DNA from: Takakia lepidozioides
Taxonomy: Eukaryota; Streptophyta; Takakiopsida; Takakiales; Takakiaceae
Assembly: GCA_030704615.1 (NCBI GenBank)
Contig: CM060731.1
Coordinates: 69,110,756-69,174,755, forward strand
Reading direction: 5' to 3'
DNA length: 64,000 nucleotides
The translations under genes and the position numbers were made by a program. Every line of letters begins with the position of its first letter. Position 1 is the stretch's first letter. The notes under the pieces were generated by a model. It did not search any database, had not been told where the DNA came from, and was given only the letters and a program-made list of their open reading frames with translations. Shown one piece after another: positions 45,237 to 55,309 of the stretch.

Positions 45237-45266
45237 ATTTAAGATGTCGTCAACGCCATCTTAAAT
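45237..45266. repeat. Intron palindrome, dispersed copy
   Basis: ATTTAAGATGTCGT-CA-ACGCCATCTTAAAT: one arm mismatch, and an AAA/TTT variant of the outer arm that is itself compensated. Confidence 0.9.
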
Positions 45267-45294
45267 CAACCACTAACACCATGCGGGCGAGCCC

Positions 45295-45360
45295 GAATCC
45301 TTTCTTCCAAAAGTCCTCGGAGTACCTGTTCCAACGCACATGGTATTTTTTCGTTGTCTG
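45295..45360 (-). pseudogene. Partial duplicate of the MTase motif IV exon inside an intron
   Basis: Encodes WNRYSEDFWKKGFGLARM, equivalent to WNRFTEDYWKAGFGLAGM of copy 1 (about 520-576) and to WNAQNPLYWQWAFSFCNK of this gene's own exon. It is closer to copy 1. It sits in an intron between two palindromes (45237-45266 and 45503-45534), so it is probably a captured or duplicated scrap of another family member. Confidence 0.6.
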
Positions 45361-45502
45361 ACGAAAAATGACTTGCTGGACTACAAAAGGATGCCTATTA
45401 CGACCTCTTAAATTGCAGGAAGCACAACAAAAGAATGAAGACCTGCAGATGAACAAGAAACAGATGTGCAACTGTACAGTTTTGAAGAGCCCAAAGGGCA
45501 CC

Positions 45503-45534
45503 GATTTAAGGTGTCGTCAACGCCACCTTAAATC
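45503..45534. repeat. Intron palindrome, dispersed copy
   Basis: GATTTAAGGTGTCGT-CA-ACGCCACCTTAAATC. It has the compensated G/C variant in the inner arm and one mismatch. It is followed by a ~95-bp imperfect duplicate of the sequence next to 45237. Confidence 0.9.
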
Positions 45535-45606
45535 GACCTAGTTCATACATCGAATTCTTTGTGTTAGTACCGAAAAATTGCTATTTGCACTACAAACAAT
45601 GCCTGT

Positions 45607-45634
45607 TTTAAGATGTCGTCAACGACATCGTAAT
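45607..45634. repeat. Intron palindrome, dispersed copy
   Basis: TTTAAGATGTCGTC-AACGACATCGTAA, one mismatch in the outer arm. It lies just 3' of the exon ending near 45644. Confidence 0.85.
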
Positions 45635-46792
45635 GTAGTGCCATCAACATAAAAGGCAGTACATGTACAGAACTCGTTTCATTGCCTGCTCCCTGTTATA
45701 CTGATGGTCAAAGTCCTGCGAGCGCAGTATCCCCCCTTCCTTCTCGAACTCACGGAAAAATGCATACTTCCACAGCTCTCTTCTCCATTTCTGAACGTAT
45801 GACTGGAACTTGATGCTCGGAGTGGTCATTGTGATCTTGTAGTCCAGTAGTGATTTCTCAAAAGTATCTATTGCCCGCTTCTCCAGCTGCACAACCATCC
45901 GCCACATTTTGAGTTAATCAACATAAGAAACCATGTACTCATTGCTGGAATAGTCACAATGTTTTTATAGTCTCACCTAGCTCTAGAAGGTCGCTTTGTG
46001 CAACCAAGTGTCGAATGCGCAGTCGCTGACAGGTGTCACCACCCCAGTCTCAGGGTCCTTCATTGGTTTTGGGAAATTGTTTGTATCCCGGATGATTGGA
46101 TCCGAGTTCCAGATTTCCAGCCACCTCACTTTTTGAGCAGGGTCAACCATGGAAATTGAAAGGCGGTGGAGCTTTTCCTGTGTCATCTCTGGCTTAGTGG
46201 GCTTGTTCCAGTGGATCCAAACCTGCTCCAGAAACCCCTTTCCCAATCCGGGGTCAGCGATTCGGATGTGTTTGTCGAACCCGCTCTTCAGGTTCTTCCT
46301 GCACGTATCCATGTCCGCCTTCATTTTTGCCTCCACCCCGTTTGTCGTTCTCTCATCCTCATCTGTAGTGGCGTAATACTCCAGCTTGGCTCGTTCTCCC
46401 ACTTCTGCTATTTCTTGCTGTGACACACCCATGTAACCCTCGTGTCAACAAAACCAAAGCAAAAACATGACATATCCATAATTCAAGAAGAATGGCAGTC
46501 CGCACATAAACTCACCGCGTACAAGTAGTCGAGAAACACCTCCCTTGTCAGGTTGTACCAAGTCTCATTCTTCTTGATCGTTTGGCACTTTTTCAGTGTG
46601 TCCGGGGACGAGACACTGGCAAATGCTTCCAATGGCATCACTCCTATGCTTTGCATACAAAACAAGGAATGGACTATGTTGGTGGTGACATGGGATGTCT
46701 CCGTCCCCCTGCAATGCGAACAGGTCAGTTCACAAAGTTTAAAGATTGACAGAACAATGAAATTGGAGACAAGAAGTGGGCAAGACTCTTAC

Positions 46793-47396
46793 TTGTTGAT
46801 ATCGTGCATTGCAGTTAGAAGCTGCGTGAACTTCCCCTCCGGATCGAGGACCATTGACTGAACCCGATAGTGCCACTCTTTGTTCTCCGCATACATCCTG
46901 CTGATGTACTCCATCCAGGCCACCAAATGGTGGTTGCCATCCCAGACAAAGAGCATTTTGTTCATGTACTGGATGTGTGCTGGGTTCTGTGAAAGCTCAA
47001 TCTCAAACTCCGTATTCACTTCTTTCCAAAGCGGGTCCCAACTGTCCATTACATCGAGGTCAATCAATTTCTCAGATCCCTGGAGATCAGTCAGTGACAC
47101 GTAAAACACAGTCGAACCCTTCAATTACCCATGGATAAAATCCCCCTGTAGCTTCTTGATGTCGTGGTGAAGGGCAGGCCGAACTGCTGGCATAGAAATC
47201 ATCCGGCACAGAGGAATGAAAAGAGTGCCGTCTTTCACTTCCATGGAGTTGATACTTTCCTCGAGTTCACCTTGGTGGTGTACATAAGAGAGTGCACCTT
47301 GGCTTCATAGTTGGCATCCACAACAACGTCCCTGTCTTCAAGAACAACTGTTTCCTCTGCAGGCTGGCTTCCCCCGGCTTTCTTTCTCTTTTTCTG
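46793..47396 (-). pseudogene. ParB-like segment of the MTase-like gene
   Basis: The lysine-rich start (KKRKKAGGS) leads to LEESINSMEVKDGTLFIPLC and VRPALHHDIKKLQGDFIHG. A TAA follows, then FYVSLTDLQGSEKLIDLDVM and, near the end, MLFVWDGNHHLVAWMEYI, ending in a GTAAGA donor at 46792. DGNHxxxAW preceded by a hydrophobic strand resembles the (D)GxxRxxA motif of ParB/sulfiredoxin-like domains, with His in place of Arg. ParB-like domains fused to DNA methyltransferases are common in bacterial and phage proteins, so the combination is consistent, but the match is short. Confidence 0.4.
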
Positions 47397-47433
47397 CAAA
47401 ATGCAATGTGTTAGGACACACAAATCATGGCAC

Positions 47434-48630
47434 GATTAAGATGTCATCAACGACAGCTTAATTTGCTGTTATTCCAGGGTGATTTCCCAATGTTTGAGGG
47501 TCAATGCAGTTGTAGATTAAGGTGTCGTTGACGACATCTTAATTTGTTGTAGTTCTAGAGTGTTTCAGAGTGCTTCAGTGTTTCAGAGTGATTTTCTCAT
47601 GTTTTGGGTTCAATTCATTGGAGATTAAGATGTCGTCAACGACATCTTAATCTGCTATAGTTGTAGGGTGATTTTCTCATGTTTTGAACTGAATGCAGGA
47701 GCAGATTAAGATGTCGTCAACGCCACCTTAATCTGCTGTAGTTGTAGGGTGTTTTTTGGATGTTTTATGTTGAATTCATTGGCAGATTAAGATGTCGTCA
47801 ACGACAGCTTAATCGGCTGTTTTTCAAGGGTGATTTCCCCATGTTTGAGGTTCAATGCAGTGGCAGATTAAGGTCTCGTTGACGACATCTTAATCTGCTA
47901 TAGTTCTAGTATGCTCCAGAGTGATTTTCTGATGTTTTGGGTTCACATAATTGGAGATTAAGATGTCGTTAACGACATCTTAATGTGCTACAGTTGTAGG
48001 GTGTTTTTCTCATATATTGGACTGAATGCAGAAGCAGATTAAGATGTCGTCAACGCCACCTTAATCTGCTGTAGTTGTAGGGTGTTTTTTGGATGTTGTA
48101 AGATCAATTCATTGGCAAATTAAGATGTCGTCAACGACAGCTTAATCGGCTGTTTTCCTAGAATGATTTCCCCATGTTTGAGGTTGACTGCAGTGGCAGA
48201 TTAAGCTGTTGTTGACGACAGCTTAATCTGCTGTAGTTGTAGACTGTTTCTCCCATGTTTGTTTTGATTGCAGAGGCAGATTAAGGTGTCGTTGACGACA
48301 CCTTAATCTGCTGTAGTACTAGACTGTTTTGCCCATGTTTTGGGTTCAACTCATTGGTAGATTAAAATGTCGTCAACAACACCTTAATCTGCTATAGTTC
48401 TAGGGTGTTTTGCCAATATTTTGGTTCAATGGGGAGGCAGATTAAGATGTCGTCAACGACATCTTAATTTGCTATTTTTCAAGGTGATTTCCCCATTTTC
48501 GAAGTTGAATGCAGTGGCAGATTAAGCTATCGTCAACGACAGCTTAATCTGTTGTAATTCTTGGGTGTTTTCTCCATGTTTTTGATAGAACATAGGGGTA
48601 GATTAAGGTGTCGTCAACGACACCTTAATC
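47434..48630. repeat. ~81-bp tandem array, each unit with a ~30-bp palindrome
   Basis: Fifteen units in one intron, starting at 47434, 47515, 47623, 47704, 47785, 47866, 47956, 48037, 48118, 48199, 48279, 48360, 48440, 48520 and 48601. Spacing is 80-81 bp except 108 and 90. Each carries GATTAAGnTGTCGTnnACGACAnCTTAATC. The variable pair is A/T (47623, 47956, 48440), G/C (48279, 48601) or C/G (48199, 48520), so changed arms keep pairing. Other units are mismatched (for example 47704, 48037) or G-T wobble (47515, 47866). The ~51-bp interval is also conserved (TGCTGTAGTT..TTTTCTCATGTTT). Confidence 0.95.
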
Positions 48631-49062
48631 TTCCTTCACTTTAATCTTCCTAAGTAAACCTTTACCCGCAAAGGTGACCTTTTAGGTAGCATTATCGACA
48701 CCTCAATCTAACTCCTTTATGTTGCAAAGACCATGGATTCGAATGTATGAACTAATCTTCTCTGGCTTCGTTCCTCCGCTGGAAGACCCGCCCCCCACTG
48801 CACGCCTTCTGCCTTGCACCTGACTCTTCTCCTTCACGGATTGCGGAGGCACTTGTGTGTTTTTCTCCTGCCCCTCAATGCCTGTGACCTGTCGTGGACA
48901 CTGCATTATTTGCACCTCCTCCTCCTGAGCGACATGACCCTGCTCTGGCAGGGTCTGCTCTTGAACTGCAGGATCCACAGATGAGATCGGACGCTGACTC
49001 TCCCAAGCCTTCTTCCACTTTCTCTACCAAAAAACATAATGAAGGTAAGCATTGCAGGCCCA

Positions 49063-49092
49063 GATTAAGGTGTCGTCAACGCCATCTTAATC
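49063..49092. repeat. Intron palindrome, dispersed copy
   Basis: GATTAAGGTGTCGT-CA-ACGCCATCTTAATC, two arm mismatches, in the intron between the first two recognised exons. Confidence 0.9.
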
Positions 49093-49176
49093 CTATACAT
49101 ATTGCAGGCTGTTGCACTCATACAGAGACAACATTGGGCTCGCTAGAACTAAGAGCTCTGCCTCTCGGAGATGGCA

Positions 49177-49206
49177 GATTAAGCTGTCGTCAACGACAGC
49201 TTAATC
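49177..49206. repeat. Intron palindrome, dispersed copy
   Basis: GATTAAGCTGTCGT-CA-ACGACAGCTTAATC, perfect 14-bp arms with the compensated C/G variant. Same intron as 49063. Confidence 0.95.
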
Positions 49207-49744
49207 ACCTTGCTCTGGACTTGTTCGAATCCCTTCCGAATGCAATGGTGGACATGATGCGATGCCGTTTTAAGCAATCGTCAAAGTCATCTTCAACTCA
49301 AATGTATGTTTCTTACTGCTCTTCTTATCGCTTCGAGTCAGGGAACAAAGTCATGTAAAGCCAATGTGCTGCTGAACTCACCTGGATCAAACTCTGTCCA
49401 CCGCTGGAAGTGTCCTCCTCTCCCAGCCCGACGTTGCTTTCCGCTTGAGCCTTCTCCTTCAACGGGCGCAAAGACAGTTGCATGGAGGAGGGCCGCCCCC
49501 TTGTCGGCAGGCCCCTCTGCGGACTTTGCTGCGTTGCCTCCTCCTCCGCAGGATCACCGCTCTCCCTTCCGACTTCCTCCTCCTGTATCGGTTGCAATAG
49601 AGGCAGCTCCAACCGATCCTCGAGTTGCTTGTCCAGAATGGGCTCCTTCCCTGCCAGACTCTCCATCCCTTCGCCCACAGAACCCTCCCCCTCACGATCG
49701 CTCCCTCCCTCTGACAAATTCAAAGCCCTCCCAGCTTTCTTCAT

Positions 49745-50404
49745 CCTCTCTCTCGCTCTCAATCTCTGCCTAGCAGACGTGAAGTACAGAGACTGCCTTC
49801 TCGCTCTCTTCTTTCTGGAAACGCTCTCGTTCTTGGGATGCTCCAATGTGGCGAGTCTGAAATGATGAACGCCAGAATGTAACCTCCAAAGACATCCCTC
49901 GGGCAAATGACAAAAATCGATGGCGGTTAGGTTTTCATCCCTCCCTCTCAAGGAATGACTAATCATCCAAAAACGTAACGGCTCATAATTGGGGTTTTCA
50001 TTTTTCGGCGGGATGCTTGCGGGCTGTCTCGTAGAGAACTCGACACCTGTTGCCCTTGCAAGACACTTAAATATAGGCATGTCACGTATCCATGTTAGAC
50101 ATAAGGGGTTCGACCCACACCGCAGTCACTGAGGATGTGGCATCTGCAAGTCGGCCGCAATTCTTGCATGTCAGAATCATGTGTCCGGCGGTCTATGATA
50201 TGACATTCATGGGATAAAATTCAGCAGTATCTGTCAGAGTCAAAGCCGACTACTAAACAACATGCAAAGAAATAATTTGCCTCAGCACCTTCACTCGGTG
50301 GATCCACTGAGACATTGTCAGGAAATGGTTCCACGAATTCGGCCTTCCTGGTGTACTCTTGTCACCTGCTCTCCATTGCCCACACTCCCGTGCTCGTTCA
50401 TGCA
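49745..50404. other. Intergenic region between two divergent genes
   Basis: About 660 bp separate the presumed starts of the MTase-like gene (minus) and the MULE gene (plus), so it may hold a bidirectional promoter. The minus-strand frame stays open to 50080, so part may be coding. No clear TATA box or terminal inverted repeat was identified. Confidence 0.35.
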
Positions 50405-53400
50405 ATGTCTCTCAACTCCGACGTCGCTGTTTTCTACTCCAACGCGCAAGCGGAGTACCTGAGTGCAGTAGCCGACGTGAATGGGCTCGCCGTAGTTCAA
50501 GAAGACTTGCTTTGCGTGACCTTTTGCTTTGAGGCAGGGACTATACATGTAGTGAGAGAGGTGTATGACAAAGTGGGTAAGGTCAAGGGCACATGCGTTC
50601 AGAAACCACATTTGTCTGGCAGTCGGCGAGAGTGGAGAGTTCCACCAGCAAAGTATCGCGTTCATGGGGATCAAAGACGTCTGTCGGGAGGTTCCATAGT
50701 CACGTCCAGAACAGCAGCTTCGGTGGCTCAGGTGCCCAAAACTCTGCCCATCAAAAGAGAAGAGACAACCTCCACCACATTTGTTGATATCTCCTATAGC
50801 TCAGAAGAGGACGTGTCGGAGCTCCCACCTCCTCCGAATCAACGTCTGTTGGGGGACCCCGATGTGCAAGAAATTGCAAGTGCCATACCGAAGTTGCAGT
50901 CCTTGAGGGGGTTGCCAGGATACAAGAGTGATGTGAGAGGCATTGACTGGGATACACAGCGAATCGTTAGAGCAAAATACCTACCCAATGAATTTAACGG
51001 TGATATCATTTTTGAGCTGCCACCAGCGACATCCTCTGGGGGATTGGCAGGACGAATGGCGGGCATGGACAAGAAGCACGATGGACATCCATGGTGTCGG
51101 ACAAAAACTTCCAATATATGCAATCCGCATGGCTTGAAGTTCCGTAGGTCGATTTGCGTTGGACACATTCGTTGTCCAAATGCATTTTGCCAGCAATTCC
51201 AAATGGACGGTTCGGCAAACGAGACAGAATGGGAAGGTGTCAACGACAACCCTTTCAAAGTAGGTTGTGCTCCTGCAAGCAGTAGTACTCTTGTTTGCAA
51301 TATCTGTAAATTGGTCCCACGGTGCATCGCAGATTGCAATGCACGTATGTACTACGTGCTTCACAATTGCAGTTACCTCACAAAGGCATGTATCCATATC
51401 GGCATTCATGCACATCCGGTGTCCCGAGGACAGTGCAGAGAGACAATTGATACAGTCCGTTCACTGCTTCAACACGAAATTCATAGTGCTCCTGGTGCAT
51501 CGCCATCAGCCATTGCTCTGGCAACAAGCAAAGGATTCCTACAAAAGTATTTGTTTGGGGAATCGCCGGAGTCCACCACTAAATTTGACACTGCCTCCCT
51601 TGACGATGTTCTGGACCATTTCTCAACATTCAGTTCTCCGAATGTGCGAAATCAAATCAACGTCCTAAGGGGGGGTGCTGCCAACACAGGCTTTATGGAT
51701 AGCATCCTGGAGTTAAAACGTATAAGCCGATATGAATTCATCAGGACAGTGTTTTCCCGGGGCAAGGTGCCAGGAAAGTGTACTTATTCAAGATGTCCAC
51801 AGTTGGTGAGGGATCGGGAGTTAGTCTTGTGCGAAGAATGCAGCCTGGTGGTGATCTTCACAAATCCTGGGTTATGTTTGATCACGTGAAACGTGTGAAG
51901 GAATGGATGACCATGGCCTATCATGTATACGATCCTGCATACCTGAGAGTGATGACTGTTGCTATTTGTGACATGCAATCAGATGACACAGAGTCACAAA
52001 TTCTTATGTGGAAGTCCCTTGTTAACGTCGTGACAGCTCATGGTGTCCCAGATCCAAACTTCACTGGGTTCATGGCTGACAGTGCTCAAGCGAATTGGAA
52101 TGCTGTCCGTACAGTTTTTGGTTCAAGCGACCCCGAAGTACCAATGGAAGGCCGGGAACGCACTTGCCTCTTTCATTGGAGCCAGTCCCTACAACGCCAC
52201 ACAAAAAGTTCCATAAAACTGGAGTTGCGGGAGGAGCATATGAGACTATGCCGTTTGTATAAAGATGCCACCTCCCGAACAGGAAGCCAACTCTATGTTC
52301 CAGACTATTCGAGAATGGTGGTACACATCTGAGGCAGCCAGTCTGGATGGAATCAAAGAACTGGAAGGCTGGTTGGGGTTCTGGCACTTCAAATATAGAT
52401 AGTGGGGTGCCTTCATGACAACTGTAAGTTATTAGCGAATTAGCATGATTTTCCTTTATTCCTTCTCGTCGGAAGATATATCATGGAACGAACAGGCCCT
52501 CCAATCCAGTTCTTATGTTGCTGTACGTAATCATGCTTGTGTTGAATTGCATGCAGAACATGTCACTGGAGGACATTGCCGATATGCCCTCCTGCAATCT
52601 AGCGGAGACTGTGCATAGTCAGTGGATAGCACAATCCGGCAAAAAAGGGAGGAACCTCTACGTTGCGACTGCAGATGACATGCCGGGCTGTTTCGCAACA
52701 AACAAGGTACCGAGACTTCCTGAGGGGAGGGGGAGCTGGCAAAGGTCCAGACAGGGAAGAGTTGCTACTCAGGGCTGCAAAATGGCGCGTGCTGTGAATG
52801 AGTTCACAAATGGAACACCTTTGCAGTCCAGGCTCCCACATCTGGAAGGGGAGGAAAGATTCGGTTCATGCAAGCGCAAACTTGACACCCCCACCGGATC
52901 CGCTGGTGGCTCCCATCGGCATGACAGGATAATTACTCAATTCCTTGTGTGCCTGTGCGGCCTCCGACATTCGAATCTGGCAATCCCTCTGTCGGCGCCT
53001 GTTCTTCTGCTGTATAGAATGCTTCATATCCCTCTGCTCCAGTGCGGGGAGAGGGAGAGATGATGCTGGCGGTGGAAGAGTCCGATTGTGTGGATGCAAT
53101 ATGGCACATTGAACGGACAGCCCAAGGATCAAAAGTTGGGTGTTCTGCACTTAGGGCATTGTCCTTTGTGAAATTCACCAGCAAGATTTCTAGGGGCGGA
53201 GGTGGGACTCTTGCCCCGTCTTTCACTGGTTTATTCAGACATTACGGTGCGCGAGAGTCCAGGCCTCACAAGTTCTGGTTTTGCCCTGATGACATTCAGC
53301 GTTGTGTGATGGGGACTTGCAGGGATTCAGTCCTCAGCAAGCCTCAAATTCCAGCCGTGTGGCCAGTGAAGTTGGGAACATGTCTGTCGAAGCAAGAAAT

Positions 53401-53748
53401 TGAGATGTTGGAGGATGCCAAGTTTCGTCTTCCAAGAGGCCCAGTAGTCATAACACCAGTTTCATGTCGGGGTTCGCAATCCGCATTCCCCCCACATCCA
53501 CCATATGGGAACGACTGGCCTACAAAACGAAATGGAAACCGGTCCGTCGTGTTGAGGCAGGTCCCAAAAATGATTGCAAAATTGAGTCAGCAAGAAACCT
53601 GCAGTGTCGGAGGACCCAAGTTGTTAATGTCCCCCCTCCAGGCTATGGGCGGGTGTACATGTTAGAGGGCTGCTTGGGACTTAGACGCTTTTATGGGTTC
53701 TGTGGGGTACCCTTAATTTTGCGCAGACTGAGACAACAGGAGCCTTAG
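50405..53748 (+). pseudogene. MULE-type transposase with GCM/WRKY-like zinc region
   Basis: ATG at 50405 opens a frame to 51889 that includes an acidic linker, WDTQRIVRAKYLPNEFNGDI, and a Cys/His block MDKKHDGHPWCRTKTSNICN, CVGHIRCPNAFCQQFQ resembling GCM/WRKY-type zinc-binding domains. A frameshift near 51780 leads to the transposase core at 51778-52332: WVMFDHVKRVKEWM (first Asp), VAICDMQSDDTE, GFMADSAQANWNAV (second Asp), CLFHWSQSLQRH. Further frames hold DGIKELEGWLGFWHFKYR, CNLAETVHSQWIAQSGKKGR and, at 53042-53748, a domain with IERTAQGSKVGCSALRA and RPHKFWFCPDDIQRCV. Two or more frameshifts; gaps may include introns. MULE transposases move elements with terminal inverted repeats and 8-11-bp duplications; ends not found. 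Confidence 0.65.
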
Positions 53749-53778
53749 GGGTGGCAGCAGGCAGGCTTTAGGGGGTAT

Positions 53779-53961
53779 ACAGCCTGACACAGCCCGACAC
53801 AGCTTTACACAGCCAGTCATAGCCAGTCACAGACCGCCACAGCTTCGCACAGCCCGACACAGCCCGAAATAGCTTTACACAGCCAGTCATAGCCAGTCAC
53901 AGCCAGTCATAGCCAGTCACAGCCAGTCACAGCTCGGCACAGCTTGACACAGCCTGTCACA
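53779..53961. repeat. 10-bp satellite (CAGCCNGNCA)18
   Basis: About 18 exact 10-bp units such as CAGCCTGACA, CAGCCCGACA, CAGCTTTACA, CAGCCAGTCA and TAGCCAGTCA, starting just after the MULE stop codon. Higher-order order is visible, because the quartet CAGCTTTACA/CAGCCAGTCA/TAGCCAGTCA repeats. The same family occurs at 61230-61359 inside the second retrotransposon. Confidence 0.95.
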
Positions 53962-55300
53962 GTACATGGGGAACAGTTATCATTGACAGGGAATGACTGT
54001 GAGGGAACGACATCTGAAGAGGGAACGTGTTACTCAGGGATGACGGTTAGTTAGTTAGGTGGTTAGAACAGTTTGCGGGCAGATAAGGAGAGCGGCAACG
54101 GAAAGAGGATGACTTCACGGGGAGCGCTTTTGGGTCATGGGAAGAGGAGATCAGGCGGAGGGCAAGAACGAGAGCACAGAGAAGGAGGAAAGATGAACAG
54201 TAGATGCTTATTACATGCAGAGCTGTAGTGATACTGTAGGGCGGATTAGAGTCACCATGGCATTGGCCTGATACCTGATAAATCATAATCTGATATTTAT
54301 TCGATACAATCACACTGTGTAGAGAGACATGAGTGAAGCTGTGAAATGAATGCATGATAACTGGAACTAAGTAGATACTGAAGCGTATCAAAAAGGTTAA
54401 ATTGATAACATGAAGGCAAGAAGGAATACAAATGGGAAGCACAACCATGATTCACTAGCTGCAGGTATGACTCTGATAGTACTGGCGGGCTGAGTGCTTA
54501 GAGATATCCAACTCTTCATCTTGGAGTTTCCACCTCGGATTAGCGAAGGGATGGGTGAGTAAAAGCCGTTCGACATTGGCGAACCATACTGGGACCTGGG
54601 TCATGAACAACCAGATGTGACAGGCATCTGGTAGGATCATGGTGGTTGGAGAATTAAAGAATATTATGTGAATCAAATTCCCTGTGAAACTGAGAAGGAA
54701 AGATTGTCCAAACAATTCTTTCAGGGGTTTCTGAATTGCCAGACGGTTGTAAGGAAAACATTCTTAAGAGAGTGCATGATGCTGACCCTGAGTGCGGTCT
54801 GGAGAAAGGAGTGATAAGATTTATCAAGTGGCCAGTAGAGGAAGAGCACGTTGGTTACCAACACTGGTTTATGTGATAGCGTTGCTATCCATTAAGCGAG
54901 TAGAGTAGAGTTGATGAGGCTGGGAGGAAAGGAAGGTGAATGTTTATACTCATATGCATTGAAGAGCTTGTACTGGTAAAGAATTGGATTCCACAAGGAT
55001 ATTCTGTGGATCAAACCACACCAAGAACAGCTTTCCAGACTGTTTGCCATATGGTTATATGGTAACGGAGATTCTAGTATAGCCAAGGTGCATTGAAGCT
55101 TGAAAGAAACCCAGGCACATACACGAGAGATACTACAAAAGAGAGTTTTGTTATTGCCATTAAAGAAATGAAAGACATGGGACATGAGTGATGAAAGGAA
55201 GCTAGACCCCAGAGATATTCAGCAAAAAGAGAAAGTTATCTGAAAGCTAATTATCCATATCTTTGGGAGAGAGGAATAGACATAGGGGAATCATCTGGAC
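53962..55300. other. Non-coding, possible LTR/leader of the second retrotransposon
   Basis: No gene is recognised. The position before gag fits a 5' LTR plus leader, but no paired LTR is inside the window and I found no convincing primer-binding site, so the LTR cannot be delimited. Confidence 0.4.
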
Positions 55301-55309
55301 CTCTCACAC

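Larger units (their letters stand above)
43169..49744 (-). pseudogene. ParB-like / MTase-like multi-exon gene, copy 2
   Basis: Minus-strand gene with at least ten exons. In order: a charged Ser/Glu-rich N-terminus (49744-49340; start ATG at 49744 uncertain, longer frame to 50080), a Gln/Gly-rich exon (about 49020-48710), a Lys-rich exon leading into a ParB-like segment (47396-46793), exons 46708-46516 and 46438-45983, 45886-45644, 45040-44600 (acidic to Lys-rich), about 44380-44300, 44152-43790 (LVILDIPDG), 43740-43464 (VVDLSMGTG) and 43365-43169 (GASFHACKCAGRHLFGFEGD, stop TAA). Several junctions agree in phase (46793/46708, 46516/46438, 43464/43365). In-frame stops (near 47130, 45995, 43715 and 43590) and a frameshift near 47265 indicate a decayed or mis-sequenced gene. 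ParB and MTase assignments come from motifs and are not proven. Confidence 0.5.

Noticed and set aside
47434-48630. CRISPR-like array (30-bp repeats with regular ~51-bp spacing)
   Set aside because: The spacers are similar to each other, the repeats are self-complementary and variable, and the array lies in an intron of a spliced plant gene. It is an ordinary tandem repeat with a palindrome, not CRISPR.
49325-50080. Extending the MTase-like gene start to 50080
   Set aside because: The frame is open, but the extra N-terminus has no recognisable features and ordinary composition. I kept the ATG at 49744 as the more conservative limit and flagged the uncertainty.
53042-53226. Separate small gene after the MULE transposase
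   Set aside because: Sequence style and order fit the C-terminal part of the same MULE-type protein in a shifted frame, so it was merged with that entry.
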